64,000 nucleotides of DNA from Helicostylum pulchrum (taxonomy: Eukaryota; Mucoromycota; Mucoromycetes; Mucorales; Mucoraceae), in assembly GCA_025677825.1 (NCBI GenBank), contig JAIXMO010000010.1:673681-737680 (forward strand), read 5' to 3'. A program made the translations under genes and the position numbers. The notes beneath the pieces are model-generated. The model saw only the letters and a list, made by a program, of their open reading frames with translations, had not been told where the DNA came from and made no database searches. This document shows positions 10,673 through 22,123 of this stretch, one piece after another; position 1 is the stretch's first letter; each line of letters opens with the position of its first letter.

Positions 10673-11902
10673 ATATTTTTTTATTATGGATACAGAAAAA
10701 GGAAGAATAATAAAAAACAGTGACTGTCAGGCAATTAAGAAATATAAAAGACCGCTTCGAAAAAGAGGTGGCATTTTTTATGAATGTAGTTTATGCATAA
10801 CGTTAGTATTATACAGAGGTTTTTGTCTACTCATATTCATAGAGTGATATGTTTTTCTAAATACTAGTTTCGCGATATAGTGTTGACAATGCAGATTTTG
10901 AGTTTGCTTAAATTAATATAAATGCCTGGACCTACTATATATCAAGATCTAATAATAGAGGAACGACTTGAAAGAACGACGAGTTTCCCAAGTCTCCAAG
11001 TAAAAGTACACCACAGTGCTTATTTAAGTATTTCAATTTAATTATGGGAAAACTAGGCAAAAAGAACGCAGTAAAACAACCACAAAAGTTGTTTTTTTTT
11101 CTTTTGGATTTCTTATGTACTCTGGTTAATTCTTACCTTAAGAGACTCAAGGCATTGAATAGATCCAAACACTTCCTCCAAATTAAGTGCTACAAACTCG
11201 TTTTTTTCCGGTTAAAATATACTTAAAAGGAAAAATGAACCTAATTCACGTAATGTGTAGGTCTTTGTGCGACAAACACGGCTCCTAGTATTTGACACTG
11301 CTTTAACTTTGGTTCTAGTATTTCCTTTTAAAAAAATACGAAGTGAATATGTAAGGGTAACATATATCGTGATTCTGCATAATTATAATTAATCTATGGA
11401 TATATTTATATTGTGTATTAATATAAATAATTTGTATGTGATGAATAGATATTGAAAGCTAACTATCCCTTTTTATCCCTTCCGAAAACAATTTTCTAGA
11501 AAAACGGACCACTCCAAAATGGACCTGTCCAAAAAAAAAAAATGGAAACCCTTGTGGTGAAATCACCACATAAAATAAATATAATCAATATAATTAATAT
11601 ATCATCGATTATAAAACATAACATAAGTAAAATAACACTAGATCTAGTAAAGCAAGATCTTCAGTCTATAAAAGTCATTAAATCCAATCTAAGTGTAACA
11701 ATCAATCACAATAGTATGACCACTATTAAAATTAGTGTAAATGATAAATGAGAGTTTGCAATCCTTTTTACCGGGATTGATTTTACACCAAAGAATAAGA
11801 AATAAACGTTATCACATCTTAAATCTTATTCCTCCTGTTTTATTAATTTTTCCGTGTCAAATCTAAAAGTATTTCTCCACAACCCTCTCTCTTTCCTTAA
11901 AA
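10673..11902. other. Intergenic region with a short perfect inverted repeat
   Basis: About 1.2 kb without a convincing gene. Small open frames (e.g. 11542-11751, Ile/Asn-rich) are low in complexity. A perfect 8-bp inverted repeat lies at 11553-11570, beside repeated short motifs (ggaccactcc, ggacctgtcc) at 11505-11530. This could be the edge of an old transposable element, but no partner end was found. Confidence 0.4.
11553..11570. repeat. Perfect 8-bp inverted repeat, 2-bp spacer
   Basis: TGTGGTGA (11553-11560) and TCACCACA (11563-11570) are exact reverse complements separated by AA. It is GC-richer than its surroundings. It could be a protein-binding dyad or part of a decayed transposon end; function is unknown. 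Confidence 0.6.
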
Positions 11903-12378
11903 ATGATATTTGTTTCAAAAAAAGAAGCTGCTTACATTTTTTATGGTCAGGAATATACCGAGCCAAATGTCGAAAAATACTTGAAAAGAATAGAGGAAAT
12001 GGAGGAAGTAGACATTTGCTATACAACCGATCCCCGTCGCCCGTTTCTACAATGCACCAATCGTATATACGGATTGCCAGACGAGTACCGACTATACGTG
12101 ACAAACAAAGAAGAAGTAGAAGCAAGTGAAAATATAACCTTTGGTAATTAGCTATAAATACCAAAAACCCAAATTTACAACATTTACCAATTAATTAAAA
12201 AAAATGAGCGATGCTCAAATAGTTGATTTTATTAATAGCGTTTACCGGCCCTCGGATGAGTATTATTCTGGCTCTTTATACAGCTTAAAATCAGTTTCAA
12301 TAAAGGAAGTATTTGGTGCAATCTGGAAATACATTAACAGATTTGATGAAAAAAGTTTGCATTATTTTACCATCTGGT

Positions 12379-12600
12379 GCTATCCTGAGGGAAACTTCGG
12401 CAGGAACCAGCTACTAGATGGTTCGATTAGTCTTTCGCCCCTATACCCAAATTTGACAATCGATTTGCACGTCAGAATCGCTACGAGCCTCCACTGGAGT
12501 TTCCTCCGGCTTCACCCTATTCAGGCATAGTTCACCATCTTTCGGGTCCCATCATTAGTGCTTTACCTCGTTCGGTTCAGTATAAAAAGTCATCGCGGGG
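12379..12600 (-). rRNA. Displaced fragment of large-subunit rRNA
   Basis: The minus strand reads as an internal, highly conserved part of 25S/28S rRNA: GGGACCCGAAAGATGGTGAA, then CTATGCCTGAATAGGGTGAA, then GGTATAGGGGCGAAAGACTA and GGTTCCTGCCGAAGTTTCCC. Conserved sequence is clear from 12379 to about 12556; beyond that similarity is weaker and the right border is approximate. It is only about 0.2 kb, carries substitutions in the conserved helix GAGGAAACTC region, and sits antisense inside copy A of the recombinase-like family, so it is not a functional rDNA unit. The open frame 12204-12530 that runs through it is therefore chimeric. Confidence 0.85.
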
Positions 12601-12761
12601 TGATACTGCCATCTTTATATTAATTCAGTACAAAAATAAGGTTGACTTATTGTCAGTCGAACCTAAACGAAAAGTTCTAAAAGGAGAGAAGCAAAAATTA
12701 AGATCATATTTATTGAGCGCGCTTGATACAAAGTCCATGGTAATGATGAAGTGGTATATAA

Positions 12762-12791
12762 GTAAGAGATTTGTACTAAAATTTATCTTAG
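12762..12791 (+). other. 30-nt in-frame segment bounded by GTAAGAG and CTTAG
   Basis: At the place where copy B has a normal intron (28833-28917), copy A has exactly 30 nt beginning GTAAGAG, containing TACTAAA and ending CTTAG. Being a multiple of three and without a stop, it can be retained or removed with no change of frame. It is either an ultra-short intron or a shrunken intron now read as coding sequence. Confidence 0.4.
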
Positions 12792-13455
12792 ATAATGTTG
12801 CAAGCAATATTCAAAACATTTTACCGCAGCACAAAGCACAAATCAGTAATTTAAAAGAAAATGGTCTGAACATAGTTGGTTATTGTCGTAAGTCAGACTT
12901 GGACAAACAAGACAACATCGTAAATTTGTTGCAGCGCATGGTCGACAGCCACTACCAGCGCTCGCTTGTTGATAAGGTGTTTATGTCCCCATGCAGTAAT
13001 GCAAGTTCTCCTTTTTCTGAAAGGGACTTGTCAGATCAGTGTGAAGTATTTAGCCAGTTAAAAAGCCTTCATGGTGATACACAAGGTAAGCTAATACTAG
13101 CTATTGTGTAATTTCGTTTTAAACCAACTTATTTATTTCAATAGTCATGCTGAACTATATTGCAAATAACGATAATATCTGTATTGTTTCTTTTGACCTT
13201 GCCGGACTCCCAACCAACATTTCTGATTTAAAGGAGTTTGTCAGGTAACAAAAAATAAAACAAAAGTAAAATAACAATGGCTAACAAATCCAACAATTTA
13301 GGAACCACAAGAGTATAAAAAAAATAATCATTGATCTTTTTTTTTATGAAAATGACTTCAAGACCTTTGAAAGAGACCAGTTATTGAATGATAACGAAGT
13401 TATGAAGTTATTTGATTGTCAAAAAAGTGACCAATTCAGACTGGAACCACTGTAA

Positions 13456-14266
13456 CAGCTATTAACGTATTTTAAAAGCTAACTTGTAGAGAACGAGTTT
13501 ACATGCTCTAATATAGCATACATGTGCTTAATAGAAAAACTTTCCCGTAATACCGCGCGAATAACTAGAAAGCTTTTAAATAACTGATTTTAAGTCAATA
13601 TGATTACAAAATCCGAACCGCGGGTTTTAATGTCAATAAAAATTTACACTTCCCTCCTCATTTGATCCCGTAAATCTCTTTGGTACATTACCAATTAAAA
13701 AAATTGTTTGTAAAAACGAGAGTACTCGAATTTATCCCCAAGATTATTGGTATCTCCCTATCATTATTGGTTTAAGCGTCATATATATATATTGCACTGG
13801 CGTCATTTTAATAACATTCCATTATTGAGAAAAGTTTGCATTATACAAGTATCCAGAATACAATTTCATCTCTATTTTTGAAAAATAAAAAGATATAAAC
13901 ATATGACATTGTTTTATAATCTGCTCAAGCCCTTTATGATGAATAAAGCGTGCGCTGTAACTTAAAATAAAGCGGTCATGTTTCTATTTTAAAAAGTAAA
14001 ACAATGTGGGATTCAATTTAAAAAAAGAAATACTATTGTTTTATTATGTCATGTAAATATTTATGACACAAGTAAACATCATTCCCCCTTTTTTTTAAAA
14101 AAAAAAGGAGAGAGGTTCTCCGGGCAAAAAAATACCCCGATAGCATGATTAATATTCTAAATATAGGTAAAATAATTCAATATAGGAAGGTAATACACAA
14201 AGTATATATATAGTGTAACATGACGCTTTATTTTAGCTAAAATATAAATACTTTTTTTTGTTTTGT
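13456..14266. other. Intergenic region, no gene seen
   Basis: About 0.8 kb of AT-rich sequence between copy A and the chitin deacetylase gene, including a T-run/A-run palindrome near 14090-14108. No open frame or structured element could be supported. Confidence 0.4.
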
Positions 14267-15526
14267 TTAGATGAGTACAGCTAAAAGAATTGTAATTACC
14301 AAAAGAGAATTGGGACCAATTTGATAAGCCCCGGAAGTAGAAGATTGGTTAATGCTAGCAGAAGTAACTGTTCCTTGAGCAGCAGAAGAACTACTACTAC
14401 CAGAAGCAGCAGCAGGAGTAATAGAACCATTTAAAGTATTTGTCCATTCAAAGTCTTCAAAGTAAGGTTGAGAGATATTATAACACGTAGCAACATCCAA
14501 AACCTGCTTATAAGCAGACATGATTTTGGGTAAATTGGTGACAGCCAACGACATGGTAGTGTTATTAATTTCATGAGTTAATACAATGTTACCAGAGGTA
14601 GCAAAAGTACCGTTAGTACCCATAGTTTCAAATGCATCGTAATTTTTTTGCACAGCTTCTACAGTGGTAGTAAATCCAGCTTCCCAATCATCTGTATCCA
14701 AGTTCCACATAATAGCTGTAAGACCTAACTGAGAAGCAATCCAACGAACACGATCATCGATATCACCATAGGGAGGACGCCAGTAACGAGGGGTTAAACC
14801 AGTAGCGAGTTTAATTGCTTTTGCAGTGTAGTAAAGTTCAGCGAGCACTTGTTGACTGGTTAAAGTAGTAGTGTATTGATGAGACCAAGTATGACCAGCA
14901 ACATGATGTCCATCCAGAACACCACGCATAGCACCGTAAGGCCAATCCAATACATTGGAGCCGATATAGAACATGGTAGCCTTTAACTTTTGTTCTTCCA
15001 GATAGTTGTAAAAGGCGTTTTGAGAGCAGTTTGGACCATCGTCGTAAGTGAGTCCCCATGTTTCAGGTTCAGGACAATTGGCGATATCTGCATTGATATC
15101 AGCTAATTTGGGTTTAGTACAGACGGACGCGGACCACCAACAGTCAGGGTCGGAAGCAGAAGAGTAACCCGTGAAATCTAAACCACCGGCTGCAGTGAAT
15201 GTACGCACGGGGATGTTGGGAGCTTTGGTCCAGTCAATGGAATTGTAAAGAGTAGTGAACTCGGAACTGGTGTTGACATTATTGGTAGTGGCCACTTCCC
15301 AAATACTAGGCCATTCGGTATTGTTGATGGTGATAAGTGTAGGATCAGGGTTATAGTAAGTACATTCAGTAACGGGGTCATTGCTTGTGGTTTGAGGAAT
15401 AGAAGGAATAGTAATGTTCTTGGGGTTGATTTGAGACGTAAATGATTGCCAGAAATTGGTAGCGTCAGCAGATACTAATGCAACTTGTGCAATTGCAACT
15501 GAAATAACAAACGAGCTAGTATACAT
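14267..15526 (-). CDS. Chitin deacetylase (NodB domain, secreted, GPI-type)
   Basis: Single exon. I take the ATG at 15526 (419 residues) because MYTSSFVISVAIAQVALVSA then forms a clean signal peptide; the frame is open 23 codons further upstream. NodB polysaccharide-deacetylase motifs are intact: TYDDGP (160-165, catalytic and metal Asp), HTWSH (212-216, metal His), RPPYGD (250-255), NLDTDDW (275-281) and LTHE (316-319). The C-terminus has a Ser/Ala-rich stretch and a hydrophobic tail (SLLVITILLAVLI), consistent with a GPI anchor. The enzyme removes acetyl groups from nascent chitin to make chitosan, the main wall polymer of Mucorales, at the plasma membrane or wall. Several N-x-S/T sites suggest N-glycosylation. 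Confidence 0.92.
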   Translation of the reverse strand: MYTSSFVISVAIAQVALVSADATNFWQSFTSQINPKNITIPSIPQTTSNDPVTECTYYNPDPTLITINNTEWPSIWEVATTNNVNTSSEFTTLYNSIDWTKAPNIPVRTFTAAGGLDFTGYSSASDPDCWWSASVCTKPKLADINADIANCPEPETWGLTYDDGPNCSQNAFYNYLEEQKLKATMFYIGSNVLDWPYGAMRGVLDGHHVAGHTWSHQYTTTLTSQQVLAELYYTAKAIKLATGLTPRYWRPPYGDIDDRVRWIASQLGLTAIMWNLDTDDWEAGFTTTVEAVQKNYDAFETMGTNGTFATSGNIVLTHEINNTTMSLAVTNLPKIMSAYKQVLDVATCYNISQPYFEDFEWTNTLNGSITPAAASGSSSSSAAQGTVTSASINQSSTSGAYQIGPNSLLVITILLAVLI

Positions 15527-16153
15527 GGTTTTTTTTTTCGTTGAAAAAAAAGTAAATGAAATTATAAAAACATAAGATAAATAAATCAGGGTCAATTTAT
15601 ACCTATTTCAATTTATTGATTACCCTTTTTTTTTTTTGCCAAGAAAGAAAAAATGACTCCGCCTATTCATTTCATATTTGCAACACACAAAAAAAAAAAG
15701 TTTTTGTTATATTTAAACTCTATTTTTGGAATTATGTATTTTTAAAATATTCTACATTGCACCTACATTATGTGCGTTACATCTTCTTTTTACAGCTTAG
15801 TCTTGATTGGTGGCGTTTGAAAGCTTTTTCATAGTCGATCAAGTACATTATTTTCTGCACGTGTGTATGATGTAAAGAAATCAAATCAATTACCCGACAG
15901 AAACCTGCTTTATTATCGCTGCGCCATAAAAAAAATTAAATTCGACGACGACATTCAGTTTGATAATAGTCTATCTCAATTGGATAAACGACGGTTCATT
16001 TCCGGTTTCAACAAGATTATTTTTGATCATTTAAACGCGGTGCTTTACACACATACACACGCGCACACTTTGTAACAACAGCAAAAAATATTTTCTTTTT
16101 TATTCTTCTTCTTTGTGCGCAAACAAATATTTTAAAAAAAAACGCACACACAC
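15527..16153. promoter_or_regulatory. Divergent promoter region
   Basis: 627 bases between the chitin deacetylase (minus) and the DUF8032-like gene (plus), so both promoters must lie here. T-runs, a short CA repeat (16048-16066) and a second CA run just before the ATG at 16154 are visible; no specific factor site is assigned. Confidence 0.4.
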
Positions 16154-16436
16154 ATGTCGGGGCCATCATCACAAGAACCTGTCATTGATGATACTAATGT
16201 CGCACAAAGTAGGCAGCCATCGCACACTAGCGATAACTTTATTACACCGAGCGATATTGATGTAGTATCATCTCTTGTAGATCAGGATATATGGTCTGCG
16301 CCTATAGGTGAAACTTCAAACCACTCTATTGTTCATCCACTTGATTCAACTCTAATGCTTCATTCTTGGGATCCCAATTCGTTTCCAACCAATTTACATT
16401 CGACCGATTGGGATCTAGCACTTCAACACCACCACC

Positions 16437-16468
<32 letters not shown>

Positions 16469-17372
16469 CAAGACCCGTCTTTCTTGGATTCTATACCGAA
16501 AAACAATTATACGGTAAACAACATGATGCCTCAATCACCTCCTACTGTACATCAATTTAACAATTATGCAACAACCAATACGATGCTTCCCATGCATGAT
16601 TTTGGGTACCACGATAACACAGTTTTTTATGCAGATAACGTCAACTCTGCACCACCTTCTATGGCCAACACAGCTATTTCTACACCCACCAGTGGTCTAG
16701 TAACTCCACCCATGACAAATTATTTTACGTCTCGTAATAGTTTACCTAACACTACGAGTAAAAAGACTTATTTAAATCATACCTTAAATACGGCCAATAG
16801 AAGAAGTTCGTCGGTTGAAACTTCTCGGTATGGAAGACGTGCTTCGTCTCACCCGTCTGTGGCCTCGGTTGTTTCCTTGACTGCTCATGAACCCGTATCC
16901 AAGATTATTGATGGGATTGAGTATATTACTTTTTTATACTCTCACGATAGACTGGTGAAAGAGTATACTGTACGCACAGATGTAGACCACGTCAATTTAG
17001 ACGATATCTCAATGGATTTTCGTACACAGAATGCTGTAAGTTAAAAAACTCCTTTTTTTTATATATAAAAAAAAGATTACTGATACTAAGGGAGATATTT
17101 AGATTTACCCAAGAGCCAATGTGGATAGATCAGAGTACGATGGAAATCGATGGAATTATGAAACTACGTGTAACCAGTTAGGTTGGAAATTATGTTGGCT
17201 AAATAAAGAACAATTATTCGGTAGAAGAGGTTTAATTCAACGTGCGGTCGATTCGTATCGTAATCGACACGCTGATATGAGATCTCGTCGTGTCACTCGA
17301 CAAGAAAAAGTTGCTAATGGTACTTTACGTAAACGTCGTTCAAAAAAGTCTTTGACAACAAATCAATTATAA
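16154..17372 (+). CDS. Putative regulator with C-terminal DUF8032-like domain
   Basis: Two exons, 16154-17035 and 17103-17372, joined in phase, 383 residues. The N-terminal two thirds are disordered and polar, with eight consecutive His followed by Gln residues (codons at about 16429-16470). The conserved part is C-terminal and spans the intron: IDGIEYITFLYSHDR, then IYPRANVDRSEYDGNRW, NQLGWKLCWLN and QRAVDSYRNRH, ending in a basic tail (RKRRSKKS). I recall this as the domain called DUF8032 in fungal proteins with transcription-factor-like architecture; the name is from memory. Nuclear localisation and DNA binding are inferred only from the basic tail and overall layout. Confidence 0.65.
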
Positions 17373-17510
17373 AAAACTTTTTTTTCTTTGTAAATAAATT
17401 CCCCCCCTCCCCTCTTCTTCTTCTCTTTTAAACATCCGTTCTAAACAAAAAGCCACTTGTTTTTTTTTGACGTTTTTTTTTTTTTTTTCTTCTTCTTTCA
17501 TTTATATAAG

Positions 17511-18892
17511 ATGGCACTCAACTTCAAGTTACAACTAGCCGAAAATTCAGCTTCCAACATCTTTCGTAGAGGAACACTTTCATTCACCAAAAAGAACCAT
17601 GTTATTCAAACACCTGCATGTATGACTTACACACTTCGTGGTGCTGTTCCTCATCTCTTGGCTGACAACTTGAAGTTATTACCTATTGAACTTGTACAAG
17701 TCTCTTTAGAACACTTGTAAGCAAACCACTTTTTTTCGTTTAGCCAAAAAAAAAAAAAGGGAACTTAAGCCTCCTCCTCCCCTTTTTTTTTTAGTTTAGA
17801 ACAAAAAGACCCTTCTTCTTTCAAGTATCCTCATGGACTTCATAAATATTTGAATCTTGAAGTAAGGAAATATAATATACTGGGAGAATATATATGAACT
17901 AAACAATCTATTAGAGCAACCTTTTATTCTGTGATATACGTGATCCTCTTAAATTATCGCCCGTTTCATTCAACACGGATAAATACCTTTCTGTACAAAC
18001 TCACGGTGGTGTACGTCAAGTTACACCTGACCTTTGGGCCGAAGCCATGAACATCTATCGACCTGATCTTATTGCCACTATGACAGATAGTGTCACTGAC
18101 ATGGAAGCAAAGACAAAGCGTATCAAGAAATCCGTCGACAGATCATTACGTTGGTTAGACGAAAATTTAGTGAAATCCAAAGAATTAGATATTCCTGTAT
18201 TTGCTCCTGTCATGGGTCATACCGATAAAGAAGAGCGTATTCGATCTGCTATTGCCACAGCTGAACGTGACGTACAAGGATTTATTATCAACGTACTTGG
18301 ATTTGATAAAGAGACCGTTGCTACACAAGTGAAAGCATCCACGGATAACTTGCCAAGTGATAAACCTAGACTTGCTTACGGATTATCCTCTCCAGAAGGT
18401 ATTTTGGAAGGTATCAGTAACGGTATTGATTTATTCGATGGTAGTTATGCATACAAGGTAACAGAAAAGGGAAGAGCCATCACCTTTAAATTCGGTACAG
18501 AATTAAAATCGGAAATCGATACGCAAGATCAACCAAAGACATTGAATTTATGGAGCACAGAGTTAGCTCATGCGTTTGAGCCTCTTGATAAGACATGTGG
18601 ATGTGATGCTTGTACTAGACCTCATACTAAAGCCTATATTCATCATTTGTTGAACGCGCATGAAATGTTGGGCCCTATTTTATTAATGAGCCATAACGTC
18701 TATCAACTAGATAAATTTATGCAATCGATACGTACAAGTATCGATCAAGGTAGTTTTGAACAAGATATGAAGACTTTTATGCATCATTACAGTCATTTGA
18801 AAGAAAGTGATGGTATGCAAAACCATGAAGATGAAGTAGATACTGATTCATTAGGTGTTCACTTAAAAAAGAAGAGAACCTTGAAGCTTTAA
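17511..18892 (+). CDS. QTRT2: Queuine tRNA-ribosyltransferase accessory subunit 2
   Basis: Three exons, 17511-17716, 17795-17861 and 17915-18892, joined in phase, 416 residues; human QTRT2 has 415. The tRNA-guanine transglycosylase fold is recognisable from the N-terminus (IQTPACMTYTLRGAVPHL), LSVQTHGGVRQVTPD and ERIRSAIATAERDVQGF. The zinc site is present: CGCDAC at residues 319-324 and a downstream His (about 351, in LLMSHN). In the heterodimeric eukaryotic enzyme this subunit partners the catalytic QTRT1 and helps exchange guanine for queuine at the wobble position of GUN-anticodon tRNAs, at or near mitochondria. Because fungi take queuine from the environment, the gene implies salvage. 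It is convergent with the dihydroorotase gene, with 42 bp between stops. Confidence 0.9.
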
Positions 18893-18934
18893 TAATAATA
18901 ATAATAAAAAAATTTATTTATATATACAACTTTT

Positions 18935-20064
18935 TTAAACAAAGTTGGAAACAATCTTCCATCCGATATCCTTATTGGCATAAAAAGGAACAACAACACC
19001 TAAATCTGCATTGGTAGTAGAGATTTCATAGTGTTGAGGAACAGCAACATTTGCTTCCTTGACTAAAGTAACCTTGTTATCAACAAATCCGGCCTTTTGA
19101 GAAAGACCGTAAAAGTTTCTACCGAAATGACAGGCAAAGTTTTCAAGCTTATCAAGGCACTCAATTTCTTCAAAGATCTTACAGAGGTAAGGAAGTACAA
19201 GAGGTGTAGTGAAGACACCAGCGTTTGATCTGGGACCTTCCTTTGTAGCAATAGGATGAGGAGCAGAATCAGTACCAAGGAAAAAACGAGGATGTCCAGA
19301 TTTAACTGCGTCTCTAATAGCATCACGATCATGAGGAAACTTGGCCACAGGCTTACAGAAATGATGAGCTTGACCAGCCCAATCATCCACAATCAATTGA
19401 AGATGATGTACAGTGATACTACAACCCACGTTATCGCCTAAACTCTTTACCATATCGATAGCAGCCTTGGAGGTAGCATGCTCCAATACGATCTTCAAGT
19501 TGGGGAAGGCAGTAGCGATCTTTTTAAGTTCAGGTAAAAATCTTTCTTCGGCGTTCATAACACAGATATCCTTTTGTGCATCGCTGGGAATCTCACCGTG
19601 CAAGTTTAACACTAACCCTTCCTTCTCCATAGCCTCGAAAATAGGATAGTAAATCTCGTAGTTTTCAATACCGTTGTCGGAGTTGGTTGTGACGCCGCGA
19701 GGGTACGATTTGACACCGGCGATGCCAGCTTTGCTAGCTTTACGTACTTCCTCAACAGTTAATTCAGGTGACAAGTATAAGGTCATGTAGAAGGTGACGT
19801 TGGGTGCAAGTGCCTCTAATTCGGATTTATATGCAAGCGCTTGCTCGGTGTTTTTAATAGGAGGTTGTAAGTTGGGCTAATAAAACATTTTTGTCAGGAC
19901 AACACGTCTTTTTTTTTTAGAAAAAAAAGTTTTCTTCTTACCATGATATAAGCAAGAGAAACACCACCTTCTTCAACTTTAGGTGTAACCATACGCATCA
20001 TATCTCCTTGACGAAGATGAAGATGGAAATCACATGCAGAGGGAAGTGTAATGGAAGTAGTCAT
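18935..20064 (-). CDS. URA4: Dihydroorotase (pyrimidine biosynthesis step 3)
   Basis: Two exons, 19942-20064 and 18935-19876, joined in phase, 354 residues; yeast Ura4 has 364. Metal ligands of the monofunctional dihydroorotase family are intact: DFHLHLRQG (His14, His16), GVKSYPRG (Lys97, the carbamylated lysine), NLHGE (His134), LEHATSK (His174) and GTDSAPH (Asp244). The enzyme interconverts N-carbamoyl-aspartate and dihydroorotate in the cytosol. The start at 20064 is preceded by A-rich sequence. Nothing is unusual; in fungi this protein is separate from the CPSase-ATCase polyprotein. Confidence 0.95.
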
Positions 20065-22103
20065 TTTAAGCTAGTTTTTGTTTAAAGAAAAAGAAAAAGA
20101 AAGAAAAAAAAACCATGGTATCCCCCGCAAATTATATGAAAAAAAAAACGAGATGGATCCAGAAACCCCGCATTAAAAAAAGAAAATTTTTGTGGTCACA
20201 CGATCTGTAACAGAAATCTATTCAACTTTTCCTTTTCTTAATTATGCTTTTGCAGTATCTTTTATAAAGATTGTATTGTTTAGTTTTTAAAAAAGAGATT
20301 TTGTGCGTAAATCTCTGACTGTTCGCGTATAAAACTAATTAACTTACAGATGGGAGTAAAAGTTTCCTATTTTTTCTTTTGCAAAAGCAAAAACATGTTC
20401 TCATCTTTGAAAGCGAAATGTAATATCGCATCGATCTTTACACGTTTTATTTATTTATTCCCGCACTAATATTCTGCTGAAGATTCATCTCTGATTTACT
20501 GTTGACATCTGTCATTTTTATTAAAAGAAGTGACTTTTGGTGTGACTCAAATAGATTTTCATTTTTTGCATTTTGTATATTTCGATCTCAGTTTTTTTCT
20601 GTGTGGAAACTAATGTCTGCATAAATAATACTTTGATTGGTTACTGAAAAGGTGTGTCCGCTCACTGAAGTTTTTCTTTTTACTTGTGTCGCTTTTTATA
20701 TACGTAGAAGGAAAGTGAATAGGGTATATTTTAAAGTTTTCGGGTAATGCAGCACAAACACTTTTTTTTGGGGGGTTTATTCCTTGTTGTTCCAATTTGA
20801 TTTACGCAAATTGGTTTTTTATGCGGATAAAAGCAGTTAAAGTGAGCGCATGAAATACTGATTCGAACAATGACACTGTTTCTGAATTATATAAAACATC
20901 TCAATTCCAGTAAGATTTTTTCTTGACGTCGAAAGTAAGTTGTGAAAAAATGGCACAGGGTCGGAAGAGGTGAAAAAAAGAGTAGCTGCGTTGGACAAAC
21001 AAAGAGGACAGGCACGCACTGTGTCAGCTTAAACTTTGAGAAGCAGCAAGCGAGATAATTGTTGAATGATCAAGGACCAACACCGGGGTCCTCTACCGAT
21101 GTCCCTGCTACATACTGTTATTCCAATAAATCATATTGTTGCCAAAAAAAAAACATTATAGAAGCTGACGGAAGCGTTGGAGGCATTATCAATTCATATG
21201 GTGCCGCATGCTTCAATCAATATCTCTCTTCGAACAAGCAGCAAAAAAAAAACATTTGTTGCATTTTGCCCAAACGGTATTATCGATTGCACTTCTTGTA
21301 ATGATGACTATTTGACTTTATTCACAGCAAATTATTCAAAACAAATTTAAGAAAGCCATCAAGTATTTGGTTGAAGATAGACAAGCCTGATGATTTAAAG
21401 AGCTTTCAATATATACAAAAGAAAATTTCTAAAAAGGCAGTAATAATAAAGCATACGCCAAATGTTTGAAGATGATTCTGAAATCAACCGTAAACTGCCT
21501 TCATAAGATACTTGCTCATATAATCAACTGTTATATTGAAAGAGCTGATATATTTACTTGACTACTTCAACTGAAATGGGCGACTTGGCTAAGGTCTGGA
21601 TCCGAAATTTTCGAGTCATTATTTTGCTAACAGAAACGTTAGCGTAAAATGGGGGCGAATCAACATCTCAACAGACAACAGACATCAAGCTATCAAATAA
21701 TGGAAATGCTGCCAATACCATTGGACTTAAAGTAGATGCAAGATTCATAGCAAAATCATCTCTGGCAAGCTTAAGTTGGCTACTGAGTCTAGAGTTATTA
21801 TTGTTGATCAAGATTGTTAACTATGCCTGCCAAAATAACCATCGATTGAAAGTATATCTCTTCTCTTCATTCCGTCTCTTCTCTTCATTCCGTCTCTTCT
21901 CTTCATTCCGTCTCTTCATTTTGTCTACCTCTTCGTTTTGTATGTCCCTTTTGCTGTTTTTCTATAATCAATTGTAAGTTTTCATATTTATTTTCTAACT
22001 TGCTTTTTAACTAACTTTTCCTTTTGATAAAGCAAAGGGTGTACACTGTAAAACAAACCGCAGTCCTGGTAACGATTTCCTTTTTTGGGCATAAAAAACT
22101 ATA
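20065..22103. other. Long intergenic region with decayed repeat sequence
   Basis: About 2 kb with no intact gene. Around 21059-21840 there are fragments that look like a degraded repeated gene (short frames such as IIEADGSVGGIINSYG, and a stretch translating to ANTIGLKVDARFI broken by stops), but no family can be named with confidence. An 18-bp tandem repeat is listed separately. This forms the left border of the mobile-element island. Confidence 0.4.
21857..21920. repeat. 18-bp pyrimidine-rich tandem repeat, ~3.5 copies
   Basis: The unit TCTCTTCTCTTCATTCCG repeats exactly at 21857, 21875 and 21893, followed by a partial copy. It is polypyrimidine-rich and lies just left of the first transposon. 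Confidence 0.85.
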
Positions 22104-22123
22104 CAGCGCCGCCAACGCCAATT

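Larger units (their letters stand above)
11903..13455 (+). pseudogene. Serine-recombinase-like family, copy A (interrupted)
   Basis: Copy A of a family also seen at 28245-29572. Blocks in order: N-terminal MIFVSKKEAAYIFYGQEY... (11903-12151), a middle block (12204-12378, ending FTIWC), then 12600-13455. The last part holds NIVGYCRKS, KVFMSPCSNAS, ERD, and after introns at 13086-13144 and 13245-13301 ICIVSFDLAGL and a C-terminal FDCQK. The order Y-x-R-K-S, then S/R motifs, then hydrophobic-D-x-x-G-L parallels the catalytic domain of serine recombinases (YxRVS ... D...SG...R ... DRL), but the arginines after the D are not conserved. About 200 bp of antisense LSU rRNA replaces the coding sequence between the middle and third blocks, and no splice choice joins the first two blocks in frame, so this copy is probably inactive. 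Alternatively, parts are expressed as separate short genes. Confidence 0.55.

Noticed and set aside
11542..11751. 69-residue frame near the inverted repeat
   Set aside because: Ile/Asn/Ser repeats, no conserved block, no splice partners.
12204..12530. 108-residue frame as a single protein
   Set aside because: Its second half translates antisense LSU rRNA, so only the first ~58 residues belong to the recombinase-like family.
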